Shown one piece after another: positions 1 through 9,232 of a stretch of DNA of 64,000 bases. A program made the translations under genes and the position numbers. Position 1 is the first letter of the stretch. Every line of letters starts with the position of its first letter. The notes beneath the pieces are model-generated. The model ran no database searches and was not told the origin of the DNA. It saw only the letters and a program-made list of their open reading frames with translations. The DNA lies in assembly GCA_902595285.1 (NCBI GenBank), contig CACJPL010000005.1, positions 38,722 to 102,721 of the forward strand, read 5' to 3'. The stretch comes from an uncultured Pelagibacteraceae bacterium (lineage in GTDB: Bacteria; Pseudomonadota; Alphaproteobacteria; Pelagibacterales; Pelagibacteraceae).

Positions 1-1182
1 GCTCTATTATTTTTAACAATTTTTATTTTTAAAATCTTTTCTACTGGCTATACGGCGTTTCAGAAAACTTGGTTGATTGTACCAGTCACCTTTGATGCTG
101 AAACCATGTACCTTGACGAAAATCCTTCTAAAGAAGACTTAGAGGATGCAGATTATTTTGATCTAGCTTTACAAACAATGTTTAATTTAGATAAAAGTGC
201 CTCAGAAAAACAACAAAATGATCTGAAGAGAATGGTCTCTTACTTTTTTGAAAGAGAGATTAAAAGGGAGCTTTTAAATGACCCTTCATTAATTGGAAAA
301 ACTAAAGATGTTTACTTAACTGCTTCAGATGATTTAGATCAAGTATTTAAAGGCAATTATCCAAGGGATTTACCCGAAGATCAAAGAAGAGTTACAGATT
401 ATCAATTAAAGATTTTTGATCAACTTGTAGAACAGGGAAGAGTTGAAAGTAAATTCAATTTAAGTTTTTTTACATACCCAGATTCAAGAGAGGCTGAATT
501 AGCTGGTATAGCAAGCTCATTTATGGGATCGATTTTTTCTATTTTAGTTTGTTTAGTTATTGCATTTCCTGTTGCAGTGCTAGCAGCTATTTATTTAGAG
601 GAATTTGCACCAAAAAATAGATTTACTGATTTTATTGAGGTAAATATAAATAACTTAGCAGCTGTTCCATCAATTGTTTTTGGTCTTTTGGGACTAGGTA
701 TTTTGCTGGCTGTATTTCAGTTACCTAGATCAACACCTCTAGTTGGTGGAATAACTTTATCGTTGATGACATTGCCAACAATAATTATTGCCTGTAGAGC
801 ATCTTTAAAAGCAGTTCCTCCAAGTATAAGAGAGGCTGCACTTGCAATGGGCGCTAGTAAAATGCAAACTACAATGCATCATACAGTGCCATTATCTATG
901 CCAGGAACTTTATCAGGTACAATTATTGGCTTGGCTCAAGCTTTAGGTGAAACTGCACCTTTGATATTGATTGGTATGGTAGCTTTTGTAAATACAATTC
1001 CAGGATCTCCTTTAGATCCAGCTGCAAGTTTGCCTGTACAAATTTATATATGGGCAGAGAGTGCTGAAAGAGGATTTGTCGAGAAAGTTTCTGCTTGTAT
1101 TATGGTCCTATTGGGATTTTTAATCATAATGAATTTGTTTGCACAAATAATTAGACATAAATTTGAAAAAAAATGGAGTTAA
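1..1182 (+). CDS. pstA: Phosphate ABC transporter permease PstA (5' end outside window)
   Basis: Inner-membrane permease half of the high-affinity PstSCAB phosphate importer. The reading frame is open from the first base, so the N-terminus lies upstream of the window; the in-frame TTG at 73 is internal. A membrane segment at the left edge is followed by a long hydrophilic insert of about 130 residues, typical of alphaproteobacterial PstA (DUF3333-type), then the permease core. The core carries the cytoplasmic EAA loop ([12 protein letters not shown], about 4/5 through) that docks with PstB. pstB, phoU and phoB follow at once, so this is the distal half of a pst-pho operon; pstS and pstC are expected just upstream. 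Confidence 0.93.
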   Translation, partial: ALLFLTIFIFKIFSTGYTAFQKTWLIVPVTFDAETMYLDENPSKEDLEDADYFDLALQTMFNLDKSASEKQQNDLKRMVSYFFEREIKRELLNDPSLIGKTKDVYLTASDDLDQVFKGNYPRDLPEDQRRVTDYQLKIFDQLVEQGRVESKFNLSFFTYPDSREAELAGIASSFMGSIFSILVCLVIAFPVAVLAAIYLEEFAPKNRFTDFIEVNINNLAAVPSIVFGLLGLGILLAVFQLPRSTPLVGGITLSLMTLPTIIIACRASLKAVPPSIREAALAMGASKMQTTMHHTVPLSMPGTLSGTIIGLAQALGETAPLILIGMVAFVNTIPGSPLDPAASLPVQIYIWAESAERGFVEKVSACIMVLLGFLIIMNLFAQIIRHKFEKKWS

Positions 1183-1183
1183 G

Positions 1184-1939
1184 ATGATAAAGATAAATTC
1201 AAAAAATGTAGATGTTTTCTATGGAAAGAAACAAGCTCTATTCAATATAAACTTAGATATTGAAGAAAATCAGGTTACAGCACTAATTGGTCCTTCAGGT
1301 TGTGGTAAATCTACTTTTTTAAGATGTCTTAACAGAATGAATGATGTGATTGATATATGCAGAGTTAAAGGTCAGATTATTATCAATGATTTTGATATCA
1401 ATGACAAGAGTTGTGATGTAGTTAGATTAAGAGAAAAAATTGGTATGGTTTTTCAAAAACCAAATCCTTTTCCTAAAACTATTTATGAAAACATTTCTTA
1501 TGGCCCAACAATTCATGGCATGGCTCAATCAAAAAATGAAATGGATGAAATAGTTGAAAATAGCTTAAAAAAAGCAGCGTTATGGGAAGAGGTCAAAGAT
1601 AGACTTCATGAACCAGGAACTGGTTTGTCTGGTGGACAACAACAAAGATTATGCATAGCAAGGGCTATTTCAGTTAAACCTGAAGTTATTCTTATGGACG
1701 AGCCTTGTTCTGCTTTAGATCCTATTGCTACAGCTCAAATAGAAGAACTAATTGATGAGTTAAAAAAAGACCATACTATTATAATAGTTACTCATTCAAT
1801 GGCTCAAGCAGCAAGAGTATCCCAAAACACAGGCTTTTTTCATTTGGGAGAATTGATAGAACATGGTTCTACTGATAAAATATTTAAGAATCCTGAAAAT
1901 AAAAGAACTCAGGATTATATTACAGGGAGGTTTGGATAA
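1184..1939 (+). CDS. pstB: Phosphate ABC transporter ATP-binding protein PstB
   Basis: Cytoplasmic ATPase that drives PstCA. Walker [10 protein letters not shown] lies near residues 36-44, the ABC signature LSGGQQQR near 147-155 and Walker B VILMDEP near 168-174, with the switch histidine in VTHS. I chose the ATG at 1184 because a GGAG ribosome-binding site precedes it by about 6 bases and it directly follows the pstA stop; an in-frame TTG at 1163 would overlap pstA and is less likely. The length of 251 residues is normal. Its stop overlaps the phoU start by one base (TAATG), implying translational coupling. Confidence 0.97.
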   Translation: MIKINSKNVDVFYGKKQALFNINLDIEENQVTALIGPSGCGKSTFLRCLNRMNDVIDICRVKGQIIINDFDINDKSCDVVRLREKIGMVFQKPNPFPKTIYENISYGPTIHGMAQSKNEMDEIVENSLKKAALWEEVKDRLHEPGTGLSGGQQQRLCIARAISVKPEVILMDEPCSALDPIATAQIEELIDELKKDHTIIIVTHSMAQAARVSQNTGFFHLGELIEHGSTDKIFKNPENKRTQDYITGRFG

Positions 1940-2646
1940 TGGTTGAAGCACCACACACGGTTAAGTCTTACGAGGAAGAACTTAAAAATTTAAATAGTAA
2001 TATAATTAAAATGGGTGGTTTTTGCGAGGAGTCATTAGGCAAGGCTATTCAAGCCATTACCACAAGAAATAGTGATAATGCGGAAGCTGTTATAAAAGAT
2101 GACGAAAAAATAGATAAGTTTGAAACTTTAATAGAGCAACAGGTGGTAAATCTAATTGCTTTAAGACAACCAATGGCAATAGATTTAAGAGAAACTGTAA
2201 CCGCATTGAAAATTTCATCTGATTTAGAACGAATAGGTGATTTGGCAAAGAATATTTCAAAAAGAACATTATTATTAAATGAAAATTTACCAAAAAATTT
2301 GACCGAAGCTTTGGTAAGAGTTTCTTCTAATGTTCAAAAACAACTCAAATCTATTTTGGATGCATATTTAGATAGGTCATCTGCTATGGCTATAAATGTC
2401 TGGGAAGGTGATGAACAAATAGATGATTTAACAAATTTATGTATGCAAGAAGTAATAAAATATTTGAAGGAAGACGAAAAAAATCTAGATGATGGTACTC
2501 ATTTATTATTTGTTACTAAAAATATTGAACGTATCGGTGATCACACAACAAACGTTGCAGAGCAGGTATATTATTTAGTTACAGGAGAGTATTTAGAAGG
2601 AGATCGTCCAAAAGGAACAGAGCCAATAGTAACAGGAGAAAAGTAA
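1939..2646 (+). CDS. phoU: Phosphate signalling regulator PhoU
   Basis: Helical protein that links the Pst transporter to the PhoR/PhoB two-component system and restrains phosphate uptake and the Pho response. The 235 residues hold two PhoU repeats, each with the typical acidic metal-binding pattern (SSDLERIGDLAKNI in the first, TKNIERIGDHTTNVAE in the second). The gene overlaps pstB by one base and is followed after 3 bases by phoB, so stoichiometric expression with the transporter and regulator is expected. Its position in the pst operon matches the family rule. Confidence 0.96.
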   Translation: MVEAPHTVKSYEEELKNLNSNIIKMGGFCEESLGKAIQAITTRNSDNAEAVIKDDEKIDKFETLIEQQVVNLIALRQPMAIDLRETVTALKISSDLERIGDLAKNISKRTLLLNENLPKNLTEALVRVSSNVQKQLKSILDAYLDRSSAMAINVWEGDEQIDDLTNLCMQEVIKYLKEDEKNLDDGTHLLFVTKNIERIGDHTTNVAEQVYYLVTGEYLEGDRPKGTEPIVTGEK

Positions 2647-2649
2647 TAA

Positions 2650-3333
2650 ATGTCTGCTCACGTGTTTATTGCTGAAGATGAAACTTCAATAGTAACGCTG
2701 CTAAAATATAATCTTGAAAAAGAAGGTCACAAAGTAAGCTATTCCGAAAATGGTGAAGATGCACTTAAACAAATTAAAGATAAGCATCCTGACTTAATAT
2801 TAATGGATTGGATGTTGCCAGATTTGTCAGGTGTTGAAATATGTAAGAATTTAAAAAAAGACAAAAAGTATAACGACATACCTGTAATAATGTTGACAGC
2901 AAAAGGTGAGGAAGAGGACAAATTAAGAGCTTTTGATACAGGTGCAGATGATTATGTAACAAAGCCATTTAGTCAAAAAGAACTTAATGCAAGAATTAAA
3001 TCACTACTTAGAAGATCAAAACCACAATCATCTGCAGATGTTGTTGAGTTTACAGATCTAAAAATAGATAGAATAACAAAAAGAGTTTATAGAAATAATG
3101 TTGAAATAAATTTAGGTCCTACAGAATTTAAATTATTAGATTTTTTTATCAAAAATCCAAAAAGAGTATATTCACGAGAACAACTATTAAACAATGTTTG
3201 GGGTGAAAATATTTATGTAGAGTCTAGAACAGTCGATGTACATATTAGAAGATTAAGACAAGCTATTAATATAGATAAAACCAAACCATTAATTAGAACT
3301 GTAAGATCAGCAGGTTATTCATTAGAATCTTGA
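2650..3333 (+). CDS. phoB: Phosphate regulon response regulator PhoB
   Basis: OmpR-class DNA-binding response regulator for phosphate starvation. The receiver domain (residues 1-120) has the acidic pocket near residues 9-10, the phospho-acceptor Asp53 in LILMDWMLP and the conserved Lys in TKPF. The C-terminal winged-helix domain has the GPTEFKLLDFF and SRTVDVHIRRLR signatures of PhoB. It follows phoU after 3 bases. A PhoR kinase is not present in the window. The last 19 bases overlap the 3' end of the convergent SixA-like gene, so no terminator fits between them. Confidence 0.95.
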   Translation: MSAHVFIAEDETSIVTLLKYNLEKEGHKVSYSENGEDALKQIKDKHPDLILMDWMLPDLSGVEICKNLKKDKKYNDIPVIMLTAKGEEEDKLRAFDTGADDYVTKPFSQKELNARIKSLLRRSKPQSSADVVEFTDLKIDRITKRVYRNNVEINLGPTEFKLLDFFIKNPKRVYSREQLLNNVWGENIYVESRTVDVHIRRLRQAINIDKTKPLIRTVRSAGYSLES

Positions 3334-3839
3334 AGGTCTTTAGGTCTCATAAATTCCTTAATTAAACCACTTCCATCTAATTTATTCCATTCATTAAAAT
3401 CAAAATAAATTTTTGCAAAAGCTGATGTTGGAAATTTATAGTTTAATAACTTAAAATGATTGTTGTTATGATTTTTTGTCAGTGATCGTACTAGATTTCT
3501 AACAGCAGGCTCGTGGTTAATTAAAAGCACAGATTTAAATTTTTTAGGTGTTTTTTTTATTATATCTATAATTTTATCTTCACTTGATAGGTATAATTTT
3601 TTTGAAGAAATAATTTTTTTTGGTTTTTCTATTTTTTTTAATAAAATTTTTAACGTTTTCTTTGTTCTTTTTGATGATGAAAGTAATATGTAATCAAACT
3701 TATATTTTTTTTTAACAAAAAATTCACAAATCTTTTTTGCATTTTTCTTGCCACGCTTACTTAAAGGTCTTTCATGATCCTCAAGATTTGGATGGTCCCA
3801 GCTAGATTTTGCATGACGCATAACGTATAATTTGAGCAT
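3315..3839 (-). CDS. sixA: SixA-like histidine phosphatase
   Basis: Histidine-phosphatase-superfamily protein of 174 residues. The RHAKSSW motif starts at residue 8 and the second catalytic histidine is in NHEP, in the order expected for SixA, a phosphohistidine phosphatase acting on phosphorelay or PTS proteins. I placed the start at 3839 (MLKLYVMRHAKSS); upstream in-frame codons would run into ppk1. The gene is convergent with phoB (19 bp overlap) and divergent from ppk1 with only 13 bp between start codons. Placement between phoB and ppk1 suggests a role in phosphate control, but the substrate is unknown; it could be another small phosphatase of the family. Confidence 0.85.
   Translation of the reverse strand: MLKLYVMRHAKSSWDHPNLEDHERPLSKRGKKNAKKICEFFVKKKYKFDYILLSSSKRTKKTLKILLKKIEKPKKIISSKKLYLSSEDKIIDIIKKTPKKFKSVLLINHEPAVRNLVRSLTKNHNNNHFKLLNYKFPTSAFAKIYFDFNEWNKLDGSGLIKEFMRPKDLQDSNE
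3826..3831 (+). promoter_or_regulatory. Candidate -10 element for ppk1
   Basis: A perfect TATAAT lies 21 bp before the ppk1 ATG, inside the first codons of the divergent SixA-like gene. No good -35 hexamer sits 16-18 bp upstream and no Pho-box-like direct repeat is visible, so this is only a plausible promoter. Confidence 0.35.
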
Positions 3840-3852
3840 AAAGTTTAAATAT

Positions 3853-6003
3853 ATGACTGCATTAAAAAAACAAGATAAAGAAATACTTAGATCTAAATAC
3901 ATAAATAGAGAATTGTCTTGGCTCAAATTCAACGACAGAGTTCTTCTAGAAGCCCAAAATATTGAAAACCCACTTTATGAAAGAATTAAATTTTTATCTA
4001 TAGCTGGATCAAATTTAGATGAATTCTTTATGGTACGTGTCGCGGGTTTATATAGTCAAATCAAGCAAGAGGTAGATTCTCTTAGCTCTGATGGTCTTAC
4101 TCCTGATGAACAAATGAGTGAAGTTATTTTGGAAACAAATAATCTTCTTAATAAACAAAATAAAATATATAGAGATTTAATTCTTCAATTAAAAAAAGCA
4201 AATATAAGTATAGTTAAACCTGAAAATTTAAGTAAATCGGATCAAAAAAGATTATTTAAAATTTTTAATGAAGAAATTTACCCTCTGCTAACACCATCGG
4301 CAATAGACCCAGCTCATCCCTTTCCATTTATTGCAAATCAAGGAAGAGCATTAGTTATGAGATTAAATAAGAAAAATAAAAAAAGAGTTTTAAATGCAAT
4401 AATAGTAATTCCAAAAGCTTTATCAAGATTTATTGAAATAGATGGAAATAAAAGTTTTAAAAAATTTTTAATTATTGATGATGTTATAAGTTTTTTTGCT
4501 TCTGAAATATTTCCTGATCATGATTTAGATAAAAAAATGTTATTTAGAGCTATAAGAGATAGTGATGTAGAAATTCAAGAGGAGGCCGAAGATTTAGTAA
4601 GATCTTTTGAATTGGCTTTAAAAAGAAGAAGAACAGGTGACATCGTACGTTTAGAAATTTTAAAAAATAGTAATAATGACTTAATTAAGTTTATAACCAA
4701 TAAGTTAAAAGTAAAATCTGAATACATCTATGAAATTGAAGGCATTGTTGGAATTCAAGATATCGACCAAGTTTGTAAAATTAAAAATTCTAAATTAAGA
4801 TTTAAAAATTTTAATCCCAGAGAGGTTGAGAGATTAAAGGAATTTAATAATAATTTTTTTGATACTATAAAAAAAAAGGATTTAATAGTTCATCACCCTT
4901 TTGAAACATTTGATGCTGTCGTTGAGTTTTTAAATCAAGCTGCATATGATAAAAAAGTTATAGCAATTAAACAAACTCTATACAGAACAACGTTAGACTC
5001 TCCAATTGTTAAAGCCTTAATAACAGCAGCTGAAAATGGAAAGACAGTAACCGCTTTAATAGAGATCAAAGCAAGATTTGATGAAGAAGCAAACATTCAA
5101 CTTTCAAGAAGTTTAGAAAAGGCAGGAATTCAAATAGTTTATGGTTTTGCAAAATATAAAACACATGCAAAATCATCTTTAATATTAAGAAAAGAGCAGG
5201 GAAAAATTCAAACTTATATACATCTGGGAACTGGCAATTATCACCCAGTTAATGCAAAAATTTATACTGACTTATCTTTATTTAGCTCTGATAAAAAAAT
5301 AGCAACTGATGTAGAAAAATTTTTTAATTATGTAACTGGTTATTCAAAACCACGAAATCTTAGTAAAATATCTATATCACCAATTAATCTTAGGGAAACT
5401 TTGAACAAATGTATTGCTAACGAGATAGCAAATGTCAAAAAAGGTAAAAAAGGTGAAATATGGGCCAAAATGAATTCCTTAGTAGATCCAGCGATAATTG
5501 ATAAATTTTACGAAGCTTCAAATGCTGGAGTAAAGATATTTTTATTTGTAAGAGGTGTTTGTTGTTTAAGACCTGGAGTTAAAGATAAATCTGAAAATAT
5601 AATAGTTAAAAGCATGATTGGAAGATTTTTGGAACACTCAAGAATTTATTGTTTTTCAAATGGAAAAACAATGCCTAGTAGAGATGCAAAAGTTTTTATT
5701 TCATCAGCAGATTTAATGCCAAGAAATTTAAATCGAAGAGTTGAACTTCTAGTTCCAATTGAAAACCAAACAGTCCATGAACAAGTTCTTGATCAAATTA
5801 TGTTAGCTAATTATTTAGATAAAAAACAAAGTTGGGAACTCGATGCTAGTGGAAATTATAAAAAAATAAAATATAGTGAAAATGATTCTTTTTCAGCCCA
5901 TGATTATTTTATGAATAATCCTAGTTTATCTGGAAGAGGTAAAGCTAAATTAAAAATGAAACCGAAAAAATTAAACTTAAGATTAATTAAAAGTGGAAAT
6001 TAA
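3853..6003 (+). CDS. ppk1: Polyphosphate kinase PPK1
   Basis: Reversibly polymerises the ATP gamma-phosphate into inorganic polyphosphate. The 716 residues cover the N-terminal helical domain (SNLDEFFMVRVAGL), head domain and two PLD-like catalytic domains. The autophosphorylated histidine is His438 in YKTHAKSS and the second catalytic histidine is about His595 in EHSRIY, matching the two known PPK1 histidines. Start chosen at ATG 3853 (MTALKKQDKE); a TTG at 3832 is less likely. The end overlaps ppx by 11 bp. Synthesis and degradation enzymes are therefore co-translated directly beside the pst-pho genes. Confidence 0.95.
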   Translation: MTALKKQDKEILRSKYINRELSWLKFNDRVLLEAQNIENPLYERIKFLSIAGSNLDEFFMVRVAGLYSQIKQEVDSLSSDGLTPDEQMSEVILETNNLLNKQNKIYRDLILQLKKANISIVKPENLSKSDQKRLFKIFNEEIYPLLTPSAIDPAHPFPFIANQGRALVMRLNKKNKKRVLNAIIVIPKALSRFIEIDGNKSFKKFLIIDDVISFFASEIFPDHDLDKKMLFRAIRDSDVEIQEEAEDLVRSFELALKRRRTGDIVRLEILKNSNNDLIKFITNKLKVKSEYIYEIEGIVGIQDIDQVCKIKNSKLRFKNFNPREVERLKEFNNNFFDTIKKKDLIVHHPFETFDAVVEFLNQAAYDKKVIAIKQTLYRTTLDSPIVKALITAAENGKTVTALIEIKARFDEEANIQLSRSLEKAGIQIVYGFAKYKTHAKSSLILRKEQGKIQTYIHLGTGNYHPVNAKIYTDLSLFSSDKKIATDVEKFFNYVTGYSKPRNLSKISISPINLRETLNKCIANEIANVKKGKKGEIWAKMNSLVDPAIIDKFYEASNAGVKIFLFVRGVCCLRPGVKDKSENIIVKSMIGRFLEHSRIYCFSNGKTMPSRDAKVFISSADLMPRNLNRRVELLVPIENQTVHEQVLDQIMLANYLDKKQSWELDASGNYKKIKYSENDSFSAHDYFMNNPSLSGRGKAKLKMKPKKLNLRLIKSGN

Positions 6004-7504
6004 AGTTTTTAAAAATAAACAAAATTTAAAATTAAAACCTGCTAAATTAGCAGTTATTGATATAGGATCTAATTCTATTAGGATGCTAATTTATGAAGAT
6101 TTTAGCTCCTCTCGTGTGCCATTTTTCAATGAAAAAGCTGTTTGTGAACTTGGTAAAAATTTAGATAAATCAAGAAAACTTCATAAGTCTGGTGTTGATT
6201 ATGCTCAAAAAGTATTGAAGAGATTTTCAGAGATTTTAAATGTTTCTAAAATTGTTAATTTAAAAATAATAGCAACTGCTGTTTTAAGAGAAGCAACTGA
6301 TGCAAAACCATTTGTTGAATACGTAGAAAATCTTTTTAAGAAAAAAATAGAAATCTTAAGTGGTGAGGAAGAAGCAATTTGTTCAGCAGAAGGTGTTAAA
6401 ATTGGATTTGATAATGTAGATGGGTTAGTTGCCGATCTTGGTGGAGGTAGTTTAGAACTAGCTCGAGTTGAAAATGGTTTGATCACTAATAAAACATCTT
6501 TACCCTTAGGTGTTTTAAGATTAATAAATAATCCAATTGTAAAAAAGAGAAACCTTTCCAAATATATAAAAAAACTTTTGAGAGATGAGAAATGGTTATC
6601 TAAAAAAAAATTTGAAAACCTATATTTAGTTGGTGGAACATGGAGAGCTTTATTTAAACTTCATCTTTTTCAAAATAAACACCCTGTCCACATAATCCAT
6701 CAGTATTCAGTAAATTATGAAACTATATCGACATTTGTAGAAAAAATAGCATCGTTCAACAAAGCAAAACTAAAAACAGTTGAATATATATCTAAATCTA
6801 GAACACCCTATCTACCATATAGCTCTATAATATTAGATGAGATCATGAGAGCAACAAATCCAAAAAACATAATATGCTCTATAAGCGGTATTAGAGAGGG
6901 ATCTCTTGCAACAGATTACTTTAAAAATATTGATAACTCTCAAGTTTTTGAAAAATCATTAGAATATATTTCTAAGAAAAGAGGTGATTTGGGATTAACT
7001 TACAAAAAGTATCATGAATTTATCAAACCTGTATTTGATGGTAATGAACATTTCGATGAAAAATTGCTTAATTTAGCTTGTGTTTTAAGTCATATGGATT
7101 GGGGACTTGGTGCTTTTCAAAAAGCAGAATTAGTTTTTCAAGAAACATTAAATACTCCGTTATTGAGACTTTCACATAAAGAAAGAATTCAAATAGCTCT
7201 TTCATGTTATTGGAGGTACTGCAGCATTAAATACAACCCTAAAATAGAATATTTGACATTTTTAAATAATAATGAAATTTTTTCTAGTAAACAAGTTGGT
7301 GCAGCCTTAAGATTTGCTCACTCACTTACATCTATTTCTACTATCTTCTTAGAGGAATTTAAATTGTATAAAAGAGGTAACTCTGTATTTTTAAAAATTC
7401 CAGCACAACATCAAGAAATAATTTCTAAACAAGTTACAAAAAGATTTAAAGCTCTTGCGCGAGAATTATTTTTAGAGCCGAGAGTAATTTACTCAAATAA
7501 TTAA
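5993..7504 (+). CDS. ppx: Exopolyphosphatase, Ppx/GppA family
   Basis: Releases phosphate from the ends of polyphosphate; the family also includes pppGpp phosphohydrolases. The N-terminal actin-like ATPase fold shows DIGSNSIRMLIYE near residues 23-35 and the glycine-rich DLGGGSLEL loop near residue 150. The C-terminal 190 residues form an HD-like helical domain (LSHMDWGLG), giving 503 residues, a normal Ppx length. It begins with GTG inside the end of ppk1 (11 bp overlap). Ppx and GppA activities cannot be separated from sequence alone, but pairing with ppk1 favours Ppx. Confidence 0.9.
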   Translation: MEIKVFKNKQNLKLKPAKLAVIDIGSNSIRMLIYEDFSSSRVPFFNEKAVCELGKNLDKSRKLHKSGVDYAQKVLKRFSEILNVSKIVNLKIIATAVLREATDAKPFVEYVENLFKKKIEILSGEEEAICSAEGVKIGFDNVDGLVADLGGGSLELARVENGLITNKTSLPLGVLRLINNPIVKKRNLSKYIKKLLRDEKWLSKKKFENLYLVGGTWRALFKLHLFQNKHPVHIIHQYSVNYETISTFVEKIASFNKAKLKTVEYISKSRTPYLPYSSIILDEIMRATNPKNIICSISGIREGSLATDYFKNIDNSQVFEKSLEYISKKRGDLGLTYKKYHEFIKPVFDGNEHFDEKLLNLACVLSHMDWGLGAFQKAELVFQETLNTPLLRLSHKERIQIALSCYWRYCSIKYNPKIEYLTFLNNNEIFSSKQVGAALRFAHSLTSISTIFLEEFKLYKRGNSVFLKIPAQHQEIISKQVTKRFKALARELFLEPRVIYSNN

Positions 7505-7632
7505 AATTTAATTTAATCTATTACAACTTACCAGGTGAAAAAGGTAATTCTATATGGCCAGACGGACCTGGAACGGCTCCAAGATCTTCAATTATAGCAA
7601 TTAGAAAAAATGATGGCTCTAGAATTGGTTAA
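7501..7632 (+). pseudogene. 3' remnant of an unidentified gene
   Basis: Between the ppx stop and the terminator, one plus-strand frame stays open for about 43 codons and has protein-like composition, unlike ordinary SAR11 spacers: after an AT-rich lead it reads ...GEKGNSIWPDGPGTAPR..., then SSIIAIRKNDGSRIG, and a TAA at 7630. It has no plausible start or ribosome-binding site. I read it as the C-terminal stub of a gene otherwise deleted, with the terminator at 7651 being that gene's own. I do not recognise the parent family. Confidence 0.45.
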
Positions 7633-7650
7633 TTAACAATATACCCCTGA

Positions 7651-7687
7651 AATACGCTCGATACTGTTATCGAGCGTATTTTTTTTT
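7651..7687 (+). terminator. Strong Rho-independent terminator
   Basis: Perfect 13-bp inverted repeat (AATACGCTCGATA at 7651-7663, CTGT loop, complement at 7668-7680) followed at once by seven T. The T-tract is only on the plus-strand side, so it ends plus-strand transcription from the ppk1-ppx side. The stop codon and last residues of the minus-strand NUDIX gene are encoded within it. Confidence 0.9.
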
Positions 7688-8155
7688 ATAAAACAAAAAC
7701 ATACCAATATGAGAGGCGTTATTAAATTTACCATTCTTAATTAATTTAATTATTTGATGATCTGAAACTATGTGGATTTTTATTCCTTTTTCAGGCTTTG
7801 AAATTTTAATAAGATTATTACAAAAAAAACCAGTAATTTTAGTGGTGAGTCGACCTGGTTCAGAATAAAATGAAGTAATTTTTCTCAATTTATTTCTTGA
7901 TTTATATCCTGTTTCTTCAATTAATTCTTTTTTAGCAGATATTAAAGCTGTTTCATGTTTTTCAATTATACCAGATGGAAACTCAAAATTAATTAGATTT
8001 ATAGGAATTCTTTTTTGTGAAACCAAAATATACTTGTTCTTAATTTTGGGTATTACTATTGAAAGGTTTGAGGTTTTTAAAAAATGATAAAATTCATTTT
8101 TTTTAAATTTTTTATTAATTAATTTAATATTGTTTGTTAGTTTTAAATTTTTCAA
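7667..8155 (-). CDS. NUDIX hydrolase
   Basis: Hydrolase of nucleoside-diphosphate-linked substrates. The Nudix box lies near residues 62-84: G-x5-E-x7-KELIEETGY, the usual first Arg replaced by Lys, metal-binding Glu residues intact. The region after it (SEPGRLTTKITGFFC) resembles ADP-ribose pyrophosphatases. The frame stays open further upstream, but that part is antiparallel-free overlap with the aquaporin gene in another frame; I chose TTG at 8155, which overlaps the aquaporin stop, giving 162 residues. The C-terminal lysines and stop codon are written by the plus-strand terminator hairpin. The substrate is not predictable. Confidence 0.75.
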   Translation of the reverse strand: MKNLKLTNNIKLINKKFKKNEFYHFLKTSNLSIVIPKIKNKYILVSQKRIPINLINFEFPSGIIEKHETALISAKKELIEETGYKSRNKLRKITSFYSEPGRLTTKITGFFCNNLIKISKPEKGIKIHIVSDHQIIKLIKNGKFNNASHIGMFLFYKKKYAR

Positions 8156-8811
8156 TCTTTTTCTAAGAATAATTTTTTTGCGATATAAACAGCAATTAAC
8201 ATACCAATTAATTCTGCAACTATATAAAAAGGAGTGTTTAAATAACTTATACCGGTAAACGACTCTGTGAATGTTCTTGCTATTGCTACAGCAGGATTTG
8301 CAAAAGATGTTGATGAAGTAAACCAATAACCAGCTGTAATATATAACCCAACAGATGCAGCTACAGTAATTTTACCTGACTTCATAGATCCAAAAATAAT
8401 GATTATTAGTCCTAATGTTGCAACAATTTCTGATACAAAAATATAGATACCATCTCTTGATTTTGTCGATAATTCAAAAATCTGATGTTCAAAAAAGAAA
8501 TTAGCTAAAGCCACACCTAACAAGCATCCTAGGATCTGAGCTGAAATATAAAAGGGTAGAAAACGTTTTTTTAACTTTCCTGTAATTGTCATAGCAATAC
8601 TTACAAATGGATTGAAATGAGCCCCAGACACATCAGCAAAAACAGTTATTAGCACAAACAATCCAGCTCCAGTTGCTATAGTATTTGCAATTAGCATTAC
8701 CGCTGTATCATTGGTAAGATTTTCTGCCATTAAACCTGACCCAACTATGATCATTACTAGAAAACAACTTCCAATAAATTCTGAAAGAAAATATCTATTT
8801 TTATTTTTCAT
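8152..8811 (-). CDS. Aquaporin/aquaglyceroporin (AqpS-like by context)
   Basis: MIP-family channel with six membrane helices in 219 residues. The two half-helix motifs are NPF (residues 67-69, in HFNPFVS) and NPA (172-174, in FANPAVAIAR, with the selectivity-filter Arg179). The altered first NPA motif is seen in several solute-conducting members. It overlaps arsC by 11 bp. In Sinorhizobium meliloti an aquaglyceroporin (AqpS) beside arsC carries arsenite out of the cell after arsenate reduction; the same role is inferred here. Water, glycerol or another small neutral solute remain possible. Confidence 0.85.
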   Translation of the reverse strand: MKNKNRYFLSEFIGSCFLVMIIVGSGLMAENLTNDTAVMLIANTIATGAGLFVLITVFADVSGAHFNPFVSIAMTITGKLKKRFLPFYISAQILGCLLGVALANFFFEHQIFELSTKSRDGIYIFVSEIVATLGLIIIIFGSMKSGKITVAASVGLYITAGYWFTSSTSFANPAVAIARTFTESFTGISYLNTPFYIVAELIGMLIAVYIAKKLFLEKD

Positions 8812-9232
8812 CTAGCCAATCTTTAATTTTATTACTTATAAAATTGAAAGTGTTTCTAATGATTATTTGCTTTTCTTCATCATTTGCATTTTGAAGTTTT
8901 GTTACTGGATCGTCTATATTCCAGTGTATAATTTGGTTTTTATCAGGCCAAATAGGACAAACCTCATTATTTGCGTTATTGCATACTGTTATTACATGAT
9001 CCATTTTTATTTCATTATTTATAAACTCTTCAAAGTTTTTAGAACTATAATTAGTTAGATCATAATTTTTATTTTTCTCTAAAAAACTTCTAATATCAAC
9101 ATTGATTTTTCCAGATGGATTACTACCAGCACTAAAAGCTTTAAATTTATTTGAGTATTCATTATTGATAATACTCTCAGCTATAATGCTTCTTGCTGAA
9201 TTTCCTGTACATACAAATAAAATATTTTTCAT
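8801..9232 (-). CDS. arsC: Arsenate reductase, low-molecular-weight phosphatase type
   Basis: Member of the low-molecular-weight tyrosine-phosphatase fold with the P-loop CTGNSARS at residues 8-15 and the catalytic acid in DDP (about residue 108). Two further cysteines, Cys84 and Cys92 (TVCNNANNEVCP), sit where the thioredoxin-coupled ArsC family has its redox-relay pair, which supports arsenate reductase over a plain phosphatase. It lies between a small membrane protein (1 bp overlap) and an aquaporin (11 bp overlap) on the minus strand. No arsB, acr3 or arsR is visible in the window. Confidence 0.88.
   Translation of the reverse strand: MKNILFVCTGNSARSIIAESIINNEYSNKFKAFSAGSNPSGKINVDIRSFLEKNKNYDLTNYSSKNFEEFINNEIKMDHVITVCNNANNEVCPIWPDKNQIIHWNIDDPVTKLQNANDEEKQIIIRNTFNFISNKIKDWLDEK

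Noticed and set aside
6205..6561. Minus-strand 118-residue frame inside ppx
   Set aside because: It lies wholly within a well-supported gene, has no family motif and mirrors its codon pattern.
8156..8326. Extended N-terminus of the NUDIX gene
   Set aside because: The extra 57 codons are the aquaporin gene read in another frame, with Cys-rich odd composition; the TTG at 8155 overlapping the aquaporin stop is the better start.
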